Of a stretch of DNA of 64,000 nucleotides, positions 26,964-35,839 are shown in pieces. Below the pieces are notes generated by a model. That model was not told the origin of the DNA, did no database searches, and worked only from the letters and a program-made list of their open reading frames with translations. Origin of the DNA: Noviluteimonas caseinilytica (GTDB lineage: Bacteria; Pseudomonadota; Gammaproteobacteria; Xanthomonadales; Xanthomonadaceae); assembly GCF_018406605.1 (NCBI RefSeq), contig NZ_AP024545.1, positions 124,001-188,000 of the forward strand, in the 5' to 3' direction. How positions within the stretch are numbered: position 1 is the first letter of the stretch; the number at the start of each line of letters is the position of its first letter. Position numbers and translations under genes: made by a program.

Positions 26964-27667
26964 CGCACGGGCACGTCGTACTGCGTGTCGGGCGTGGGTT
27001 CGGGCTGCAACGTGAAGTGCCACCACTCCATCGGGTAGTTGCGGAAGCCTCCGCGTGTCATCGCGTCGCCGAGCACGTGGCGATTGGCGCGCTGCGCGGG
27101 CGTGACCTTCGGCGAATCGGTGTTGGCGCTGGTGTCGAAGAAATCGAACGGCGTGCCCATGTCGAGCGGCGTGCACGCATCGTGTTCGCAGCGCAGCAGC
27201 GTGAGGTCGAGCGTCGCGCCGCGGCTGTGGCCCGAGGTGGGCGCGATGTAGTCGCCGCGCAGGCTGCGCTTGTCGAGCTGCGGATACCAGGCGGCTTTGG
27301 TGGCCGCATCGTCCGGCGTGTCGATCCACGCCATGAAATCGCGCACGGCGCGCACGGGGCGGTAGCAATCGAAGATGCGGAGGCGATAGCCCTGCGGGCG
27401 CAGCGCGGTTTCGACGCGGGCCAGCGCTTCGGCGGCGGGACGCAACAGGTAGCAGCGCGGCGCGTCGTAGCCATCGACCGGCGCGCCGGTGAAGTTGTGG
27501 TGGCCGGCGTAGCGGATGTCGAGGTCGATGTCGGGGACGAGGGCCTGGATCGAGACCAGGCCGGCGGCGTCGGGCGTGGTGGCCCTCGACGTCCGCGGCC
27601 CCGTCGCGGGCGGCGTGGCCGCACAGGCGCCGAGGCCCATGGCCAGCAGGCACATCGCAAGTCGCAT
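26960..27667 (-). CDS. ddpX: VanX-like D-alanyl-D-alanine dipeptidase, lipoprotein
   Basis: 235 residues. Lipoprotein signal with LGAC lipobox. Zinc peptidase M15D motifs: SGHSRGATLDLTLLR (SxHxxGxAxD), YRPVRAVRDFM, and EWWHFTL. VanX/DdpX enzymes cleave D-Ala-D-Ala; in organisms without a vancomycin cluster they recycle cell-wall dipeptide. GGGGAA precedes the ATG at 27667, excluding the longer frame. No vanA/vanH neighbours are seen, so vancomycin resistance should not be assumed. Confidence 0.9.
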   Translation of the reverse strand: MRLAMCLLAMGLGACAATPPATGPRTSRATTPDAAGLVSIQALVPDIDLDIRYAGHHNFTGAPVDGYDAPRCYLLRPAAEALARVETALRPQGYRLRIFDCYRPVRAVRDFMAWIDTPDDAATKAAWYPQLDKRSLRGDYIAPTSGHSRGATLDLTLLRCEHDACTPLDMGTPFDFFDTSANTDSPKVTPAQRANRHVLGDAMTRGGFRNYPMEWWHFTLQPEPTPDTQYDVPVR

Positions 27668-27719
27668 CGTCGGTTCCCCATTCACGCCTGGCGAAACGGT
27701 AGCGCGTCCCGGCGTGCCC

Positions 27720-28028
27720 TTACAGCCGCTCCACCGGCGAGGCCCGCACCAGGATCTCGTCCTGCGCGAAGTCCGCCTCCAGCGATTGCCGGTACGCCGC
27801 CCACCACCCGTGGTCCAGCGCCTCGACCATCACTTCGAACAGCAGCACCTCGTCCCGCTCCATGTGCCCTGCATCGTCTTCCCACAGGCCCTGCGCCGGC
27901 GCGCGCATGTACGCCGTCACGCCGCCGAATTGATCCGCGAGCGCGCGCCGGACCGCATCGAAGCGCGCGCGCGGGAACGGCGTGCCCGAGGCGTCGTAGA
28001 CGGGGAGCAGCAACTGGACCAGGTACAT
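27720..28028 (-). CDS. Conserved hypothetical protein
   Basis: 102 residues, soluble, acidic, with MYLVQLLLPVYDASGTPFPRARFDAVRRALADQFGGVTAYMRAPAQG at the N-terminus and a Trp-rich WWAAYRQSLEADF. I recognise the pattern as a small conserved protein of proteobacteria, possibly ferredoxin-like in fold, but no function is known to me. The start is set at MYLVQLL because the upstream frame enters the tRNA promoter region. Confidence 0.7.
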   Translation of the reverse strand: MYLVQLLLPVYDASGTPFPRARFDAVRRALADQFGGVTAYMRAPAQGLWEDDAGHMERDEVLLFEVMVEALDHGWWAAYRQSLEADFAQDEILVRASPVERL

Positions 28029-28097
28029 GGCGCCTCCGGTGGGGCCCCAGCAGGCCCAAACCCGCGTGCAGCCGGCGCGAATTCGCACCTTCCCCGC

Positions 28098-28126
28098 TTG
28101 GCAGTCACCGCCGCCGTCCGTATACT
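28098..28126 (+). promoter_or_regulatory. Sigma-70 promoter of tRNA-Ala
   Basis: TTGGCA (28098-28103), 17-bp spacer, TATACT (28121-28126), then a GC-rich discriminator GCGCGCC, typical of stringently controlled stable-RNA promoters. The tRNA starts 14 bp after the -10. Confidence 0.88.
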
Positions 28127-28139
28127 GCGCGCCTTTCGT

Positions 28140-28218
<79 letters not shown>

Positions 28219-28221
28219 TTT

Positions 28222-28252
28222 AAAGGCTCGCTTCGGCGAGCCTTTTCTTTTC
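28222..28252 (+). terminator. Terminator downstream of tRNA-Ala, supplied by the island
   Basis: AAAGGCTCGC-TTCG-GCGAGCCTTTTCTTTT, immediately after attL. The chromosome's own terminator for this tRNA is probably the one now at 53724-53755. Confidence 0.9.
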
Positions 28253-28325
28253 AAGGACTTCCGTGCGCCGAGTGCGCCAACGCGGATGGTCCTTATCCGA
28301 ACACGGATTCGCGGTGCTTCCTAGC

Positions 28326-28347
28326 GTGCACTTACACGTGCACTTAC
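28326..28347 (+). repeat. Two direct copies of GTGCACTTAC upstream of the integrase
   Basis: Copies at 28326-28335 and 28338-28347. The shared core GCACTTA also occurs in the right-end repeat at 53577-53583 and its internal copy at 46667-46673, so these may be integrase arm-type sites. A 7-mer match is weak evidence by itself. Confidence 0.45.
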
Positions 28348-28357
28348 GAGGGATCAC

Positions 28358-29590
28358 ATGCGAGCTCAGCTCACCAAGCGCCTTATTCAGTCATCCCAGC
28401 CCCAAGAGCGCCCCTATGAGCTCAGGGACACTCAAGTACGAGGGTTGCTGTTGCGGGTGCAGCCTTCGGGGCACAAGGCTTGGATCATCGAGTGGACCCG
28501 GGGTAAGCGACGGACCCTCGGGGCACTGGGTCACCTGACACTCGATCAGGCGCGCGCACACGCGTCCCAGGCGATGGCGGAGCACATCCAGCGTGGGCTA
28601 CCTAGCATCGCGAGGCAGGAACGCGCCAGGTGCTCACTGGCTGGCTTCTTGAGCGATCGCTACGCGCCGTGGGCAGTCTCCCACCTGCGACGAGGTCAGC
28701 AGTGGGTTGATCGAATCGAAGCTGCGTTTTCTGACGCCCTGCCCCGCGATCTCTCGGAAATCAACGCAGCGTGGGTCGACCAGTGGTGGCTTAAGCGGAT
28801 CGCTGCCGTGTCCCGAGCAACTGCATCTCGTGATCTGGCATGCCTACGCGCGGCCATGAACAAGGCCACAAAATGGGGCGTGCTTGATCAAAATCCCCTT
28901 TCTGATCTGCAAATTCGCCCTGTCGAATCACGCCGGGTTGTTCGATTTCTCAACCAGTCCGAAGAACGGATGCTGCGCCAAGCACTAGCTGATCGAGATG
29001 CTGCAATGATCGCATCCCGCGAGTCCGGTAACAGCTGGCGAATTGCACGTAGCAAGCCGCTATTGCCCGTAATTGACTCGGACGGTTTTGGAGATCATCT
29101 GACGCCCGTAGTGCTACTGGCGATGAACACGGGCCTGCGTCGAGGAGAGCTACTGTCGTTGAACTGGACGGACGTTGATTTCGATGCGCGCATTCTGACG
29201 GTTCGCTCTGAGAATGCGAAGAACGGTCGACAACGCCATATCCCGCTCAATGCCGAAGCCACCGGCGTGCTTCGGTCCTGGGTTAGACGATCCACCGGCG
29301 CGGGCGTGTTTGACATCGCTGACATCAAAACCGCCTGGAATTCGCTAATTCAGTCCGCAGGCCTGGAAAAGTTTCGATTCCACGACTTGCGACATCACTT
29401 CGCTAGCAAACTGGTAATGGCTGGCGTGGACTTAAACACCGTGCGCGAGTTGCTAGGCCACTCCGACATCAAGATGACGTTGCGCTACTCACACCTTGGA
29501 CCAGACCACCTTGCTGCGGCAGTGGCGAAGCTCAGTTGTGCCTCGCTTGCGGCTAAGCATTCACATCGAAATCAGAACCGAAACGCATAG
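28358..29590 (+). CDS. int: Tyrosine-type site-specific integrase
   Basis: 410 residues. N-terminal DUF4102/arm-binding-like region (LTKRLIQSSQPQERPYELRDTQVRGLLLRVQPSGHKAW), core-binding domain, and catalytic domain with Arg in NTGLRRGELLSLNW, HDLRH (342-346), His368 in GHSDI, and nucleophile Tyr377 in LRYSHLG. All catalytic residues are present, so it should be active. GAGGGA precedes the ATG. Its place next to attL in a tRNA gene is standard for islands of this kind. Its last 19 bp overlap the convergent barrel gene. Confidence 0.95.
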   Translation: MRAQLTKRLIQSSQPQERPYELRDTQVRGLLLRVQPSGHKAWIIEWTRGKRRTLGALGHLTLDQARAHASQAMAEHIQRGLPSIARQERARCSLAGFLSDRYAPWAVSHLRRGQQWVDRIEAAFSDALPRDLSEINAAWVDQWWLKRIAAVSRATASRDLACLRAAMNKATKWGVLDQNPLSDLQIRPVESRRVVRFLNQSEERMLRQALADRDAAMIASRESGNSWRIARSKPLLPVIDSDGFGDHLTPVVLLAMNTGLRRGELLSLNWTDVDFDARILTVRSENAKNGRQRHIPLNAEATGVLRSWVRRSTGAGVFDIADIKTAWNSLIQSAGLEKFRFHDLRHHFASKLVMAGVDLNTVRELLGHSDIKMTLRYSHLGPDHLAAAVAKLSCASLAAKHSHRNQNRNA

Positions 29591-30321
29591 CCGATTTCCG
29601 GTCCGTGTAAGTTGATGCTCAGCGAGTTGTCTTGGGTCCGCTTGAAGCCAACGTCCAAATACCGGTAACCGAACACCCAAGCGCCATTGCTCATGTTGTA
29701 CTGGGCCACCCCGCTTGCGTTCCAGGTCCCGTCGGTGTCGCCGAACGAACCATCCCCGCGTAGCGTGATCGACCACCGATCCGAAAGCGCCCATGTGTAA
29801 CGCGCGCCGAGCATGAAGTCTGTATAGGTTTCGCCGACATGGACCGAAGCAGGCGCGAAGGCCGGGTCGTTGGGGATGAATACCGTGGTGTAGTCGAGAT
29901 CGATGAAGCGACCGCCAGCGAAGAGGTTCCAGCCGCGTCCGCGTTCGGGGCCAGGCGACCACACACCCGCAACCTCAAGTAGCCGTGTGTCTAGGTCGGT
30001 CTCTGTGTGTAGAAAACGACGGTCGTCGCCCGATGACAGTCCGAGATAGGTGAAGTCGGCGAACAGCCCCCAATCGTCGCCTTCGCCCTCAGCGTGCACC
30101 TGGAAGGCGCCATCGAACTGGTCGAGCACGTCGTCAAATCGCGACTCGTTGCTGATGCTTACCGGGGGCGTCGTTCGGTCGAGGTCCGTTTTGACGTTGA
30201 TACCCCAGATGTAAGGGGCGATGGCCCAGTCCCATCCACTGGACGGCGATGCCTGTGCCAAACCGCTTGCGAGGGTTAGGGTCGTGAGTGCGGCAACGCG
30301 AAGCGACCAATTCGGAGCCAT
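29572..30321 (-). CDS. Predicted outer-membrane beta-barrel protein
   Basis: 249 residues. Cleavable signal peptide (ALTTLTLASGLAQA|SPSSGWDW), then WDWAIAPYIWGINVKTDL and alternating amphipathic strands ending in GYAFRF, with the terminal Phe typical of BAM substrates. Fits small OmpW/OmpA-like uncharacterised outer-membrane proteins. AAGGAA precedes the ATG at 30321. It lies at the left end of the island beside a DUF4136-like lipoprotein, so both may be envelope cargo. No function assigned. Confidence 0.8.
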   Translation of the reverse strand: MAPNWSLRVAALTTLTLASGLAQASPSSGWDWAIAPYIWGINVKTDLDRTTPPVSISNESRFDDVLDQFDGAFQVHAEGEGDDWGLFADFTYLGLSSGDDRRFLHTETDLDTRLLEVAGVWSPGPERGRGWNLFAGGRFIDLDYTTVFIPNDPAFAPASVHVGETYTDFMLGARYTWALSDRWSITLRGDGSFGDTDGTWNASGVAQYNMSNGAWVFGYRYLDVGFKRTQDNSLSINLHGPEIGYAFRF

Positions 30322-30369
30322 GTGGGAATGTTCCTTAGGTAGGCGGCGACGGATGCTGGTGTGTGTCAA

Positions 30370-30948
30370 TTACTCAGGAGCACCACCAGCGCGGAATGGG
30401 AACTGCGTAAACATGTCCCGCACAGCCGTATCTATTGCAGCCGAGCGGTTATTCCTTGCCTTGTCGGTGATGCGGCCGGTGGTGACCCCCTCCCAAACAA
30501 GCTGCTTGCGTCTGGCATCGACAATGTCAATGTTCAACGTGCCCTCGTCGTACTGGTCCACGTACGGCTCGTAATAGCCGCCCCAGAAGCCGTAGTAGCC
30601 AGGCCACCCGTAACCGTAGTAGCCGCCCCAGTAGGGCATCGGCCCGGGGTGCACGCGCGTCTGTTGCGTGACGCTGGCCTTGAAGTTCACGAGCAAATCT
30701 GGCGCCGACTCGTTGTATCGATAGCCGCGGGCTTCAAGTTCGCGGCGCGTCGAGTCTTTCAGCTGCCTGGTCATCAGTGATTCGTAATCGGCGTCGTCGG
30801 TGCCGACCTTGTCGAAGAACGCGAAGCTGCGGTACTGCGCAAAATTCACAGTCTTGTCGTAGTCCGCACGAGTCTCGGGCGTGCTGACGCAGCTAACTAA
30901 GGCGACAAGGGCAACTAGGCTGCAAAGCCAACGGATGGCACGTCGCAT
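30370..30948 (-). CDS. DUF4136-type lipoprotein
   Basis: 192 residues. Lipobox LVSC after RWLCSLVALVA. The N-terminal YDKTVNFAQYRSFAF, central LLVNFKASVTQQ and C-terminal LNIDIVDARRKQLVWEGVTTGRITDKARN...IDTAVRDMFTQFP match the DUF4136 pattern. A Gly/Tyr/Trp-rich insert (YWGGYYGYGWPGYYGFWGGY) sits mid-protein. Envelope protein of unknown role, probably co-transcribed with the downstream barrel gene. Confidence 0.85.
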   Translation of the reverse strand: MRRAIRWLCSLVALVALVSCVSTPETRADYDKTVNFAQYRSFAFFDKVGTDDADYESLMTRQLKDSTRRELEARGYRYNESAPDLLVNFKASVTQQTRVHPGPMPYWGGYYGYGWPGYYGFWGGYYEPYVDQYDEGTLNIDIVDARRKQLVWEGVTTGRITDKARNNRSAAIDTAVRDMFTQFPFRAGGAPE

Positions 30949-31121
30949 AGAACCTCCTCGCGGGGCCCATCATTAAGGCTCATGAACGGTTCAACCGCCG
31001 CCCGAATCAGCCTCCGCGACGCAACCTTACTCTTCCAGACGCTCCGCGCCAGTGACCAAAGGGACCGCCTGGCAGGTCCCGTCGAGGGACTGCTCGCTGC
31101 CCTTCGCATCACCTTTGGAAG

Positions 31122-32306
31122 CTATGCGGACTGGTGAGCACTTCGCCGCCCGTTGCCTATCCGGGGGCGTTTTGGCGGCCCCAAGGGAGCGGGAGGAATT
31201 CCTGCTGCGCGGCACGCTGCGGGCAGGCTCCCAAAGCGACGATAGAACCACTTGTAGTTGGGTACGTAAGGAGAGGCTCTAACCAACCGCACGGTGATCT
31301 TTCCTTCGGCTCGATATATGGCGCGCAAGACATCTAGATACTGCTCCTCAGTGGGCCTCTTGGGCCTGCTCGCTTTGATCTTCTGAGCTTCATCGAACAT
31401 CCTGCGACTGATTACAGGTTTCGCAAACGGCGCGTCCCCGCGCACCCACTCTTCCGGGGGGTTGCGGATCGGCGACGCGCCGAGCGGTCGAGTCGTTCGG
31501 TTGTACCAGGTGACGCCGACATACACCTCGTTTCTCAGAATGCGGACGATATGTAACGTCTCCCATCGAGCACCTCGTCTTGTGGTGATGCCACGTGAGT
31601 TCAGGTGTCGCGAGATTGCAAGCTCTCCCATTCTCTCTTTGACGTAAAGGTAGAAGATCAGTCTCACTACAGCGACCTCCCAACCTTTGCCGGCCGTCAG
31701 AACCACTCGATCGCTGTTCAGAGCCTTATGCTGTCCAATCCGCAGGAGTCCGCGATCTTCGACTCCATCTCCCAACAGTTTCCGAGCCATGCCAAAGTTC
31801 GTCACCCCGCCTGTGAAAAATCCCATCTGCGCAACACGAGATTGGCCGGCTCTCACCTTTACTGCCAGCTCGCGACTGAACTCTGCGGCCATGCTTCGCT
31901 TAATGGATTTCAGGACGGCAGCCATTGGGCCGGTCATATCAGGAAATAGCTCCGCGCAATAAACAACAGGTGCACCCGCGCGAGTGCACAAAAACTCGTA
32001 GTGCGCGCTTTCGTCGGGATTCTGGAACCTGCCCCACCGACTAACATCGTAGACGAGTATTGCGTTGAAACCGCGCGGCTCGATGTGCACATCGCGCATT
32101 AGGGCCTGTAGTCCGGTACGACCGCGAATGCGCAATCCACTCTTGCCATCATCCCGATAGGTTCGAACAACCTGCATACCATGCGAATCAGCGAAGCGAG
32201 CTATAGCCGCCTCCTGGTTGGCCGTTGAATACTTCTGCATGTCGGTGGACATGCGGACGTACTGTGCGACCGGGATTGGGCTGGGTGGCGGCGTGTCGCT
32301 ACTCAT
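31122..32306 (-). CDS. Large serine recombinase 1
   Basis: 394 residues. Resolvase-type N-terminal domain with nucleophile Ser20 in PVAQYVRMSTD, VYDVSRWGRFQNPDES and GPMAAVLKSIKRSMAAEFSREL; then a recombinase domain (RNEVYVGVTWYNRTTRPLG). The C-terminal KWFYRRFGSLPAACRAAGI resembles the homing-endonuclease-associated (HNH) repeat that binds DNA. It lacks the roughly 140-residue C-terminal extension of its two neighbours and has no coiled-coil/zinc-ribbon region as in phiC31-type integrases. Confidence 0.9.
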   Translation of the reverse strand: MSSDTPPPSPIPVAQYVRMSTDMQKYSTANQEAAIARFADSHGMQVVRTYRDDGKSGLRIRGRTGLQALMRDVHIEPRGFNAILVYDVSRWGRFQNPDESAHYEFLCTRAGAPVVYCAELFPDMTGPMAAVLKSIKRSMAAEFSRELAVKVRAGQSRVAQMGFFTGGVTNFGMARKLLGDGVEDRGLLRIGQHKALNSDRVVLTAGKGWEVAVVRLIFYLYVKERMGELAISRHLNSRGITTRRGARWETLHIVRILRNEVYVGVTWYNRTTRPLGASPIRNPPEEWVRGDAPFAKPVISRRMFDEAQKIKASRPKRPTEEQYLDVLRAIYRAEGKITVRLVRASPYVPNYKWFYRRFGSLPAACRAAGIPPAPLGPPKRPRIGNGRRSAHQSA

Positions 32307-32370
32307 GCGTTCGACCCTAACAGCAAATCCGCGTCAGTCTCGTAGATTTAGAGGGACTTGCCCTAAAGGG

Positions 32371-34017
32371 CTAGGGAAAAGCACCTACATCTTTTACGAC
32401 CGTCCGCTCGGCCGAGTGCAGATTGCGCGTACGGCGAGCTTCCGACTGGCGCAACATGCGCGTAACCCCACAGATTTTCGAACTTCCACTTGATTCGAGC
32501 CTGTATATGACATCGGCTGGAGATGCGCACCTACATTGCTCCAACCAATTACCGGTTACCGCTCCTTTCGAATTCACAAAGCCGTTGCGATCCTCTTCTC
32601 TGGGGATGACGAAATAGTCGAGAATCTCAGCCTTGTCATTCACCCGCGCAAATATGCCCAAATCCGCATCCACCAATTTGTCGGGACGAAGGGTCCAGCC
32701 AAAGGAGTCATGAGAAACTTGAGGGTGAGCTACGCGCACCGAGATCGTGAGCGAGTCTTCGATGCAGGCTCGCCTAGTGGAGGTATGGCAGTAGAAAGTC
32801 CGTCCACTTTCCCTGTAATGTTCTGCTAGCCAGTCGAGAATTTGAACTTTAATTGCTTGCCGCTGTTTGCGACGGCGCCCAGACGTAGCCGTGCGCCTGC
32901 AAATCGGAACGTTGGCAGCACTGCACGCATCGGCAACCGATCCAAAGCACTCAATAAATCGCAGGGCCGCCGGCCCTCCGCGACGGTGTAACGCTGCAAC
33001 ATTGAACCGTCCGAACTCGGCAGCTTCGCTGCGAACTAGACGTATAAGGTCCGAGCGCGACCACTTCCGACGTGGCAATCGGTCTCCAACTAGTAGCTGG
33101 GCGGCATCGAAGTCTAGTTGCGAAACAACCGGCGTGAAGCTGTTCGGCACCCGAATGCGTTGATCCTTCCGCACGTAGCGGGAAGCTGACTTGAGTTTCT
33201 GAGTGTGAAGTCCGAACACATTGGTTCCAACGTATTGCTCGCGCCGCAAGACGGTGCGAATAGCATCCGCTCGCCACGGGATCAGCCCGATTTGACTTGG
33301 GTAACAGCTCCAATTGAGTTGCAAAGCGATGTCTGCCTCCTTCATCTTGCAATGGACAAAGAGATGAAAAATCAGACGAACCAAGCCACAGTCAAATGCG
33401 TCTCCTGGTTCTAGCTCAACGTGGTCATCTGCGCGCGACTTCCGCTCGCCAGGCGGCAGCTCTCGGCGCACGCGACCGTCTGGTGACACCTGGACGCGCT
33501 TTAGTCCAAATCCGGCCGGCCCGCCAGTGTGAAAACCTCGTCTAGCCAACGCTTGGAGCGAGGAGTACACCTTCCCGCTCAACTCTTTGCTGTATTCAGC
33601 GGCCATGGCCCTCTTTATGCTCTTGACCACTGCGGCCATGGGGCCAGGGACGCAATCAAACGACTCCGCGCAATAGTGGACATTGACGCCTGCGCGTCGG
33701 CACAGAAACTCGTAGAAGGCGCTCTCGTCTACGTCTTGAAACCGCCCCCAGCGGCTAACATCAAACACGACGATTGCCTTGAAACACCTAGATGCGTCGT
33801 GCACCTCGGTTAGCAACCTCTGCAACGCTGGACGACCACGAAGCGTCAGCCCGCTTCTACCGCTATCTTCGTACGTACAGACAACTTCCATACCGTTTGC
33901 ACGCGCGTACTGACCAATAGCCTCTCGCTGATTGGTCGTGGAGTACCGTTGGTGCTCGGCGGACATACGCAAGTACTGAGCAACCGGCACTAAGTTCGCA
34001 TCCGTCGGCTGGGACAT
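32371..34017 (-). CDS. Large serine recombinase 2, long form
   Basis: 548 residues. Catalytic Ser19 in PVAQYLRMSAEHQRYSTTNQ, VFDVSRWGRFQDVDES, recombinase domain, then an HNH-associated-repeat-like segment (LRFIECFGSVADACSAANV). A further C-terminal domain begins near QILDWLAEHYRESGRTFYCH and includes TRRACIEDSLTISVR and ILDYFVIP. The long form is shared with recombinase 3, from which it is divergent. Gene order suggests paired or alternative recombinases for excision or cargo exchange (inference). Confidence 0.9.
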   Translation of the reverse strand: MSQPTDANLVPVAQYLRMSAEHQRYSTTNQREAIGQYARANGMEVVCTYEDSGRSGLTLRGRPALQRLLTEVHDASRCFKAIVVFDVSRWGRFQDVDESAFYEFLCRRAGVNVHYCAESFDCVPGPMAAVVKSIKRAMAAEYSKELSGKVYSSLQALARRGFHTGGPAGFGLKRVQVSPDGRVRRELPPGERKSRADDHVELEPGDAFDCGLVRLIFHLFVHCKMKEADIALQLNWSCYPSQIGLIPWRADAIRTVLRREQYVGTNVFGLHTQKLKSASRYVRKDQRIRVPNSFTPVVSQLDFDAAQLLVGDRLPRRKWSRSDLIRLVRSEAAEFGRFNVAALHRRGGPAALRFIECFGSVADACSAANVPICRRTATSGRRRKQRQAIKVQILDWLAEHYRESGRTFYCHTSTRRACIEDSLTISVRVAHPQVSHDSFGWTLRPDKLVDADLGIFARVNDKAEILDYFVIPREEDRNGFVNSKGAVTGNWLEQCRCASPADVIYRLESSGSSKICGVTRMLRQSEARRTRNLHSAERTVVKDVGAFP

Positions 34018-34146
34018 GGCACGAATCTGTGCGCGCGCCTTGCGATTTGTAAGTCACCCGGCTGGGCGAGGCTGCGCTCGCCAGCGCTGCGAGTTGCGCC
34101 CGCACGGGTGACTGTGCAATGGGTGGAGATGGAGGAAAAGGCCCCT

Positions 34147-35790
34147 ATGCCCGATTCTAGAGCCGCCCCGATTCCCGTCGCGCAGTACCTCCGTATGTCG
34201 ACGGAGCATCAGCGCTATTCAACAACCAACCAACGATTAGAGATCAATCGATATGCTGCGACGCACGGCATGCGAGTCGTGGTTACGTACGAGGATTCGG
34301 GCAAGAGCGGATTGACTCTTTGGGGACGCCCCGGACTTCAAGCGATGCTGGACGACGTATTGAGCATGCGTCGCGCTTTCCAGGCGATTCTGGTCTTCGA
34401 CGTGAGTCGTTGGGGCCGCTTCCAAGACGTGGATGAAAGTGCGTATTACGAGTTCGTTTGTAGACGGGCCGGCGTACCCGTCCTGTATTGCGCCGAGCCA
34501 TTTGCTGACGTGCCTGGGCCGATGGCAGTCGTAATAAAGAGCGTCAAACGCGCAATGGCAGCAGAGTACAGCCGCGAACTGGGTGCGAAGGTGTTCGCGG
34601 GCCAGAGCCTGCTGGCGGGCCGAGGCTTTCACATGGGCGGATTTCCCAGCTTCGGCCTTAAACGCGTTCTGGTGTCAGAGACCGGAGAGGTCAAGGGAGA
34701 GTTGGGCAGGCGTCAGCGCAAGTCGATCCAAACGGATCGCGTGCTGCTCGCTCTAGGGGATCCCCTCGATTGCGGATTGATCAGGTTGATTTTTTACCTG
34801 TTTGTCGAAAGGCGAATGTCTGAGGCAGACATTGCAAGGCAGCTCAATTGGGGTGGGTACCCGAGCCGCACAGGAATGCTCCCTTGGCGCGGTGAAATGA
34901 TTCGCTCGATTCTGCGAAATGAGCGGTACACCGGAACTACTTTGTACGCGAGGCGCTCGTGCAGCTTAAAGACGCCGTGGCATGAGAATCCGCCAGAAAG
35001 GTGGGTTCGTGCAGAGGATGCATTTCCGGCGGTCGTGTCCCGAGATACTTTTGAGAAAGCCAGAGTTAACTTGGAGGCGCGGCAACGGCACTACTGGTCA
35101 GATGATGAATTGCTCGACGTTGTCCGCCGAGTTCACGCAAAGCACGGGGATGTAACGCCCGCGTTGATGATGAAGGAACCAGGAGCACCTCAGACTACGC
35201 TTTTTATCTTTCATTTCGGTTCAATGGCGGACGCCTGTGAAGCGGCTGGAGTTCGTCCAAATGCCAAACAATGCTCACGACGTAACATCATTCACCGGCG
35301 CAGAACGACGAAGCTTCTGCTGCTCAAAGAACTGGCAGACCACTACGCCAACATGGGCGTGGGCTTCTACTGGCATCCCCAAACACGTCGCGCTTGCGTA
35401 GAGGGCGGGCTCACCCTGTCCGTGAGGAGCACGCAGGCTTATCGCACGACAAACGGCCAACCGTTTTGGCTCATTTCCCCAGACCGGCGCGTTGCCCCCG
35501 ACGTTAGTCTTGTGGCACGGCTCGCGTGCGAAGGGGACGTCATCCTGGATTATTTTGTTATTCCTGGCGACGAGATGCGAACCGGCTACGTAAATAAGGA
35601 AGGAGGTGCCGTAAGAACATGGGTGAACCCATATCGTCTTCAATCCATGAATGACGTGATGCGCCGCCTTGAGATGTTGCGATTGTCGCATCCACCATGC
35701 ATGCCTCGACTTATGACCCATCTCTCGAAACGCAGGCGCAAGGCCCAGGGCATCCGAAAGCGCGACGAGTACACGAGCAAATCGCTATGA
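34147..35790 (+). CDS. Large serine recombinase 3, long form
   Basis: 547 residues, nearly the same length as recombinase 2. Ser18 in PVAQYLRMSTEHQRYSTTNQ, VFDVSRWGRFQDVDES, GPMAVVIKSVKRAMAAEYSREL; HNH-repeat-like TLFIFHFGSMADACEAAGV; C-terminal domain with GFYWHPQTRRACVEGGLTLSVR and VILDYFVIPGDE. The start at 34147 (MPDSRAAPI) is chosen by alignment with the two paralogues; in-frame upstream starts exist at 34108 and 34129. Divergent from recombinase 2, with about 130 bp of shared control region. Confidence 0.9.
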   Translation: MPDSRAAPIPVAQYLRMSTEHQRYSTTNQRLEINRYAATHGMRVVVTYEDSGKSGLTLWGRPGLQAMLDDVLSMRRAFQAILVFDVSRWGRFQDVDESAYYEFVCRRAGVPVLYCAEPFADVPGPMAVVIKSVKRAMAAEYSRELGAKVFAGQSLLAGRGFHMGGFPSFGLKRVLVSETGEVKGELGRRQRKSIQTDRVLLALGDPLDCGLIRLIFYLFVERRMSEADIARQLNWGGYPSRTGMLPWRGEMIRSILRNERYTGTTLYARRSCSLKTPWHENPPERWVRAEDAFPAVVSRDTFEKARVNLEARQRHYWSDDELLDVVRRVHAKHGDVTPALMMKEPGAPQTTLFIFHFGSMADACEAAGVRPNAKQCSRRNIIHRRRTTKLLLLKELADHYANMGVGFYWHPQTRRACVEGGLTLSVRSTQAYRTTNGQPFWLISPDRRVAPDVSLVARLACEGDVILDYFVIPGDEMRTGYVNKEGGAVRTWVNPYRLQSMNDVMRRLEMLRLSHPPCMPRLMTHLSKRRRKAQGIRKRDEYTSKSL

Positions 35791-35839
35791 CGCCCCAACA
35801 ACCCAAGTCAAGGCGACGCGATATGGGTGCTTCTGACGA

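Noticed and set aside
26960..27667. Vancomycin-resistance gene
   Set aside because: VanX-like sequence, but no vanA/vanH/vanRS genes and a lipoprotein signal; a cell-wall recycling role is more likely.
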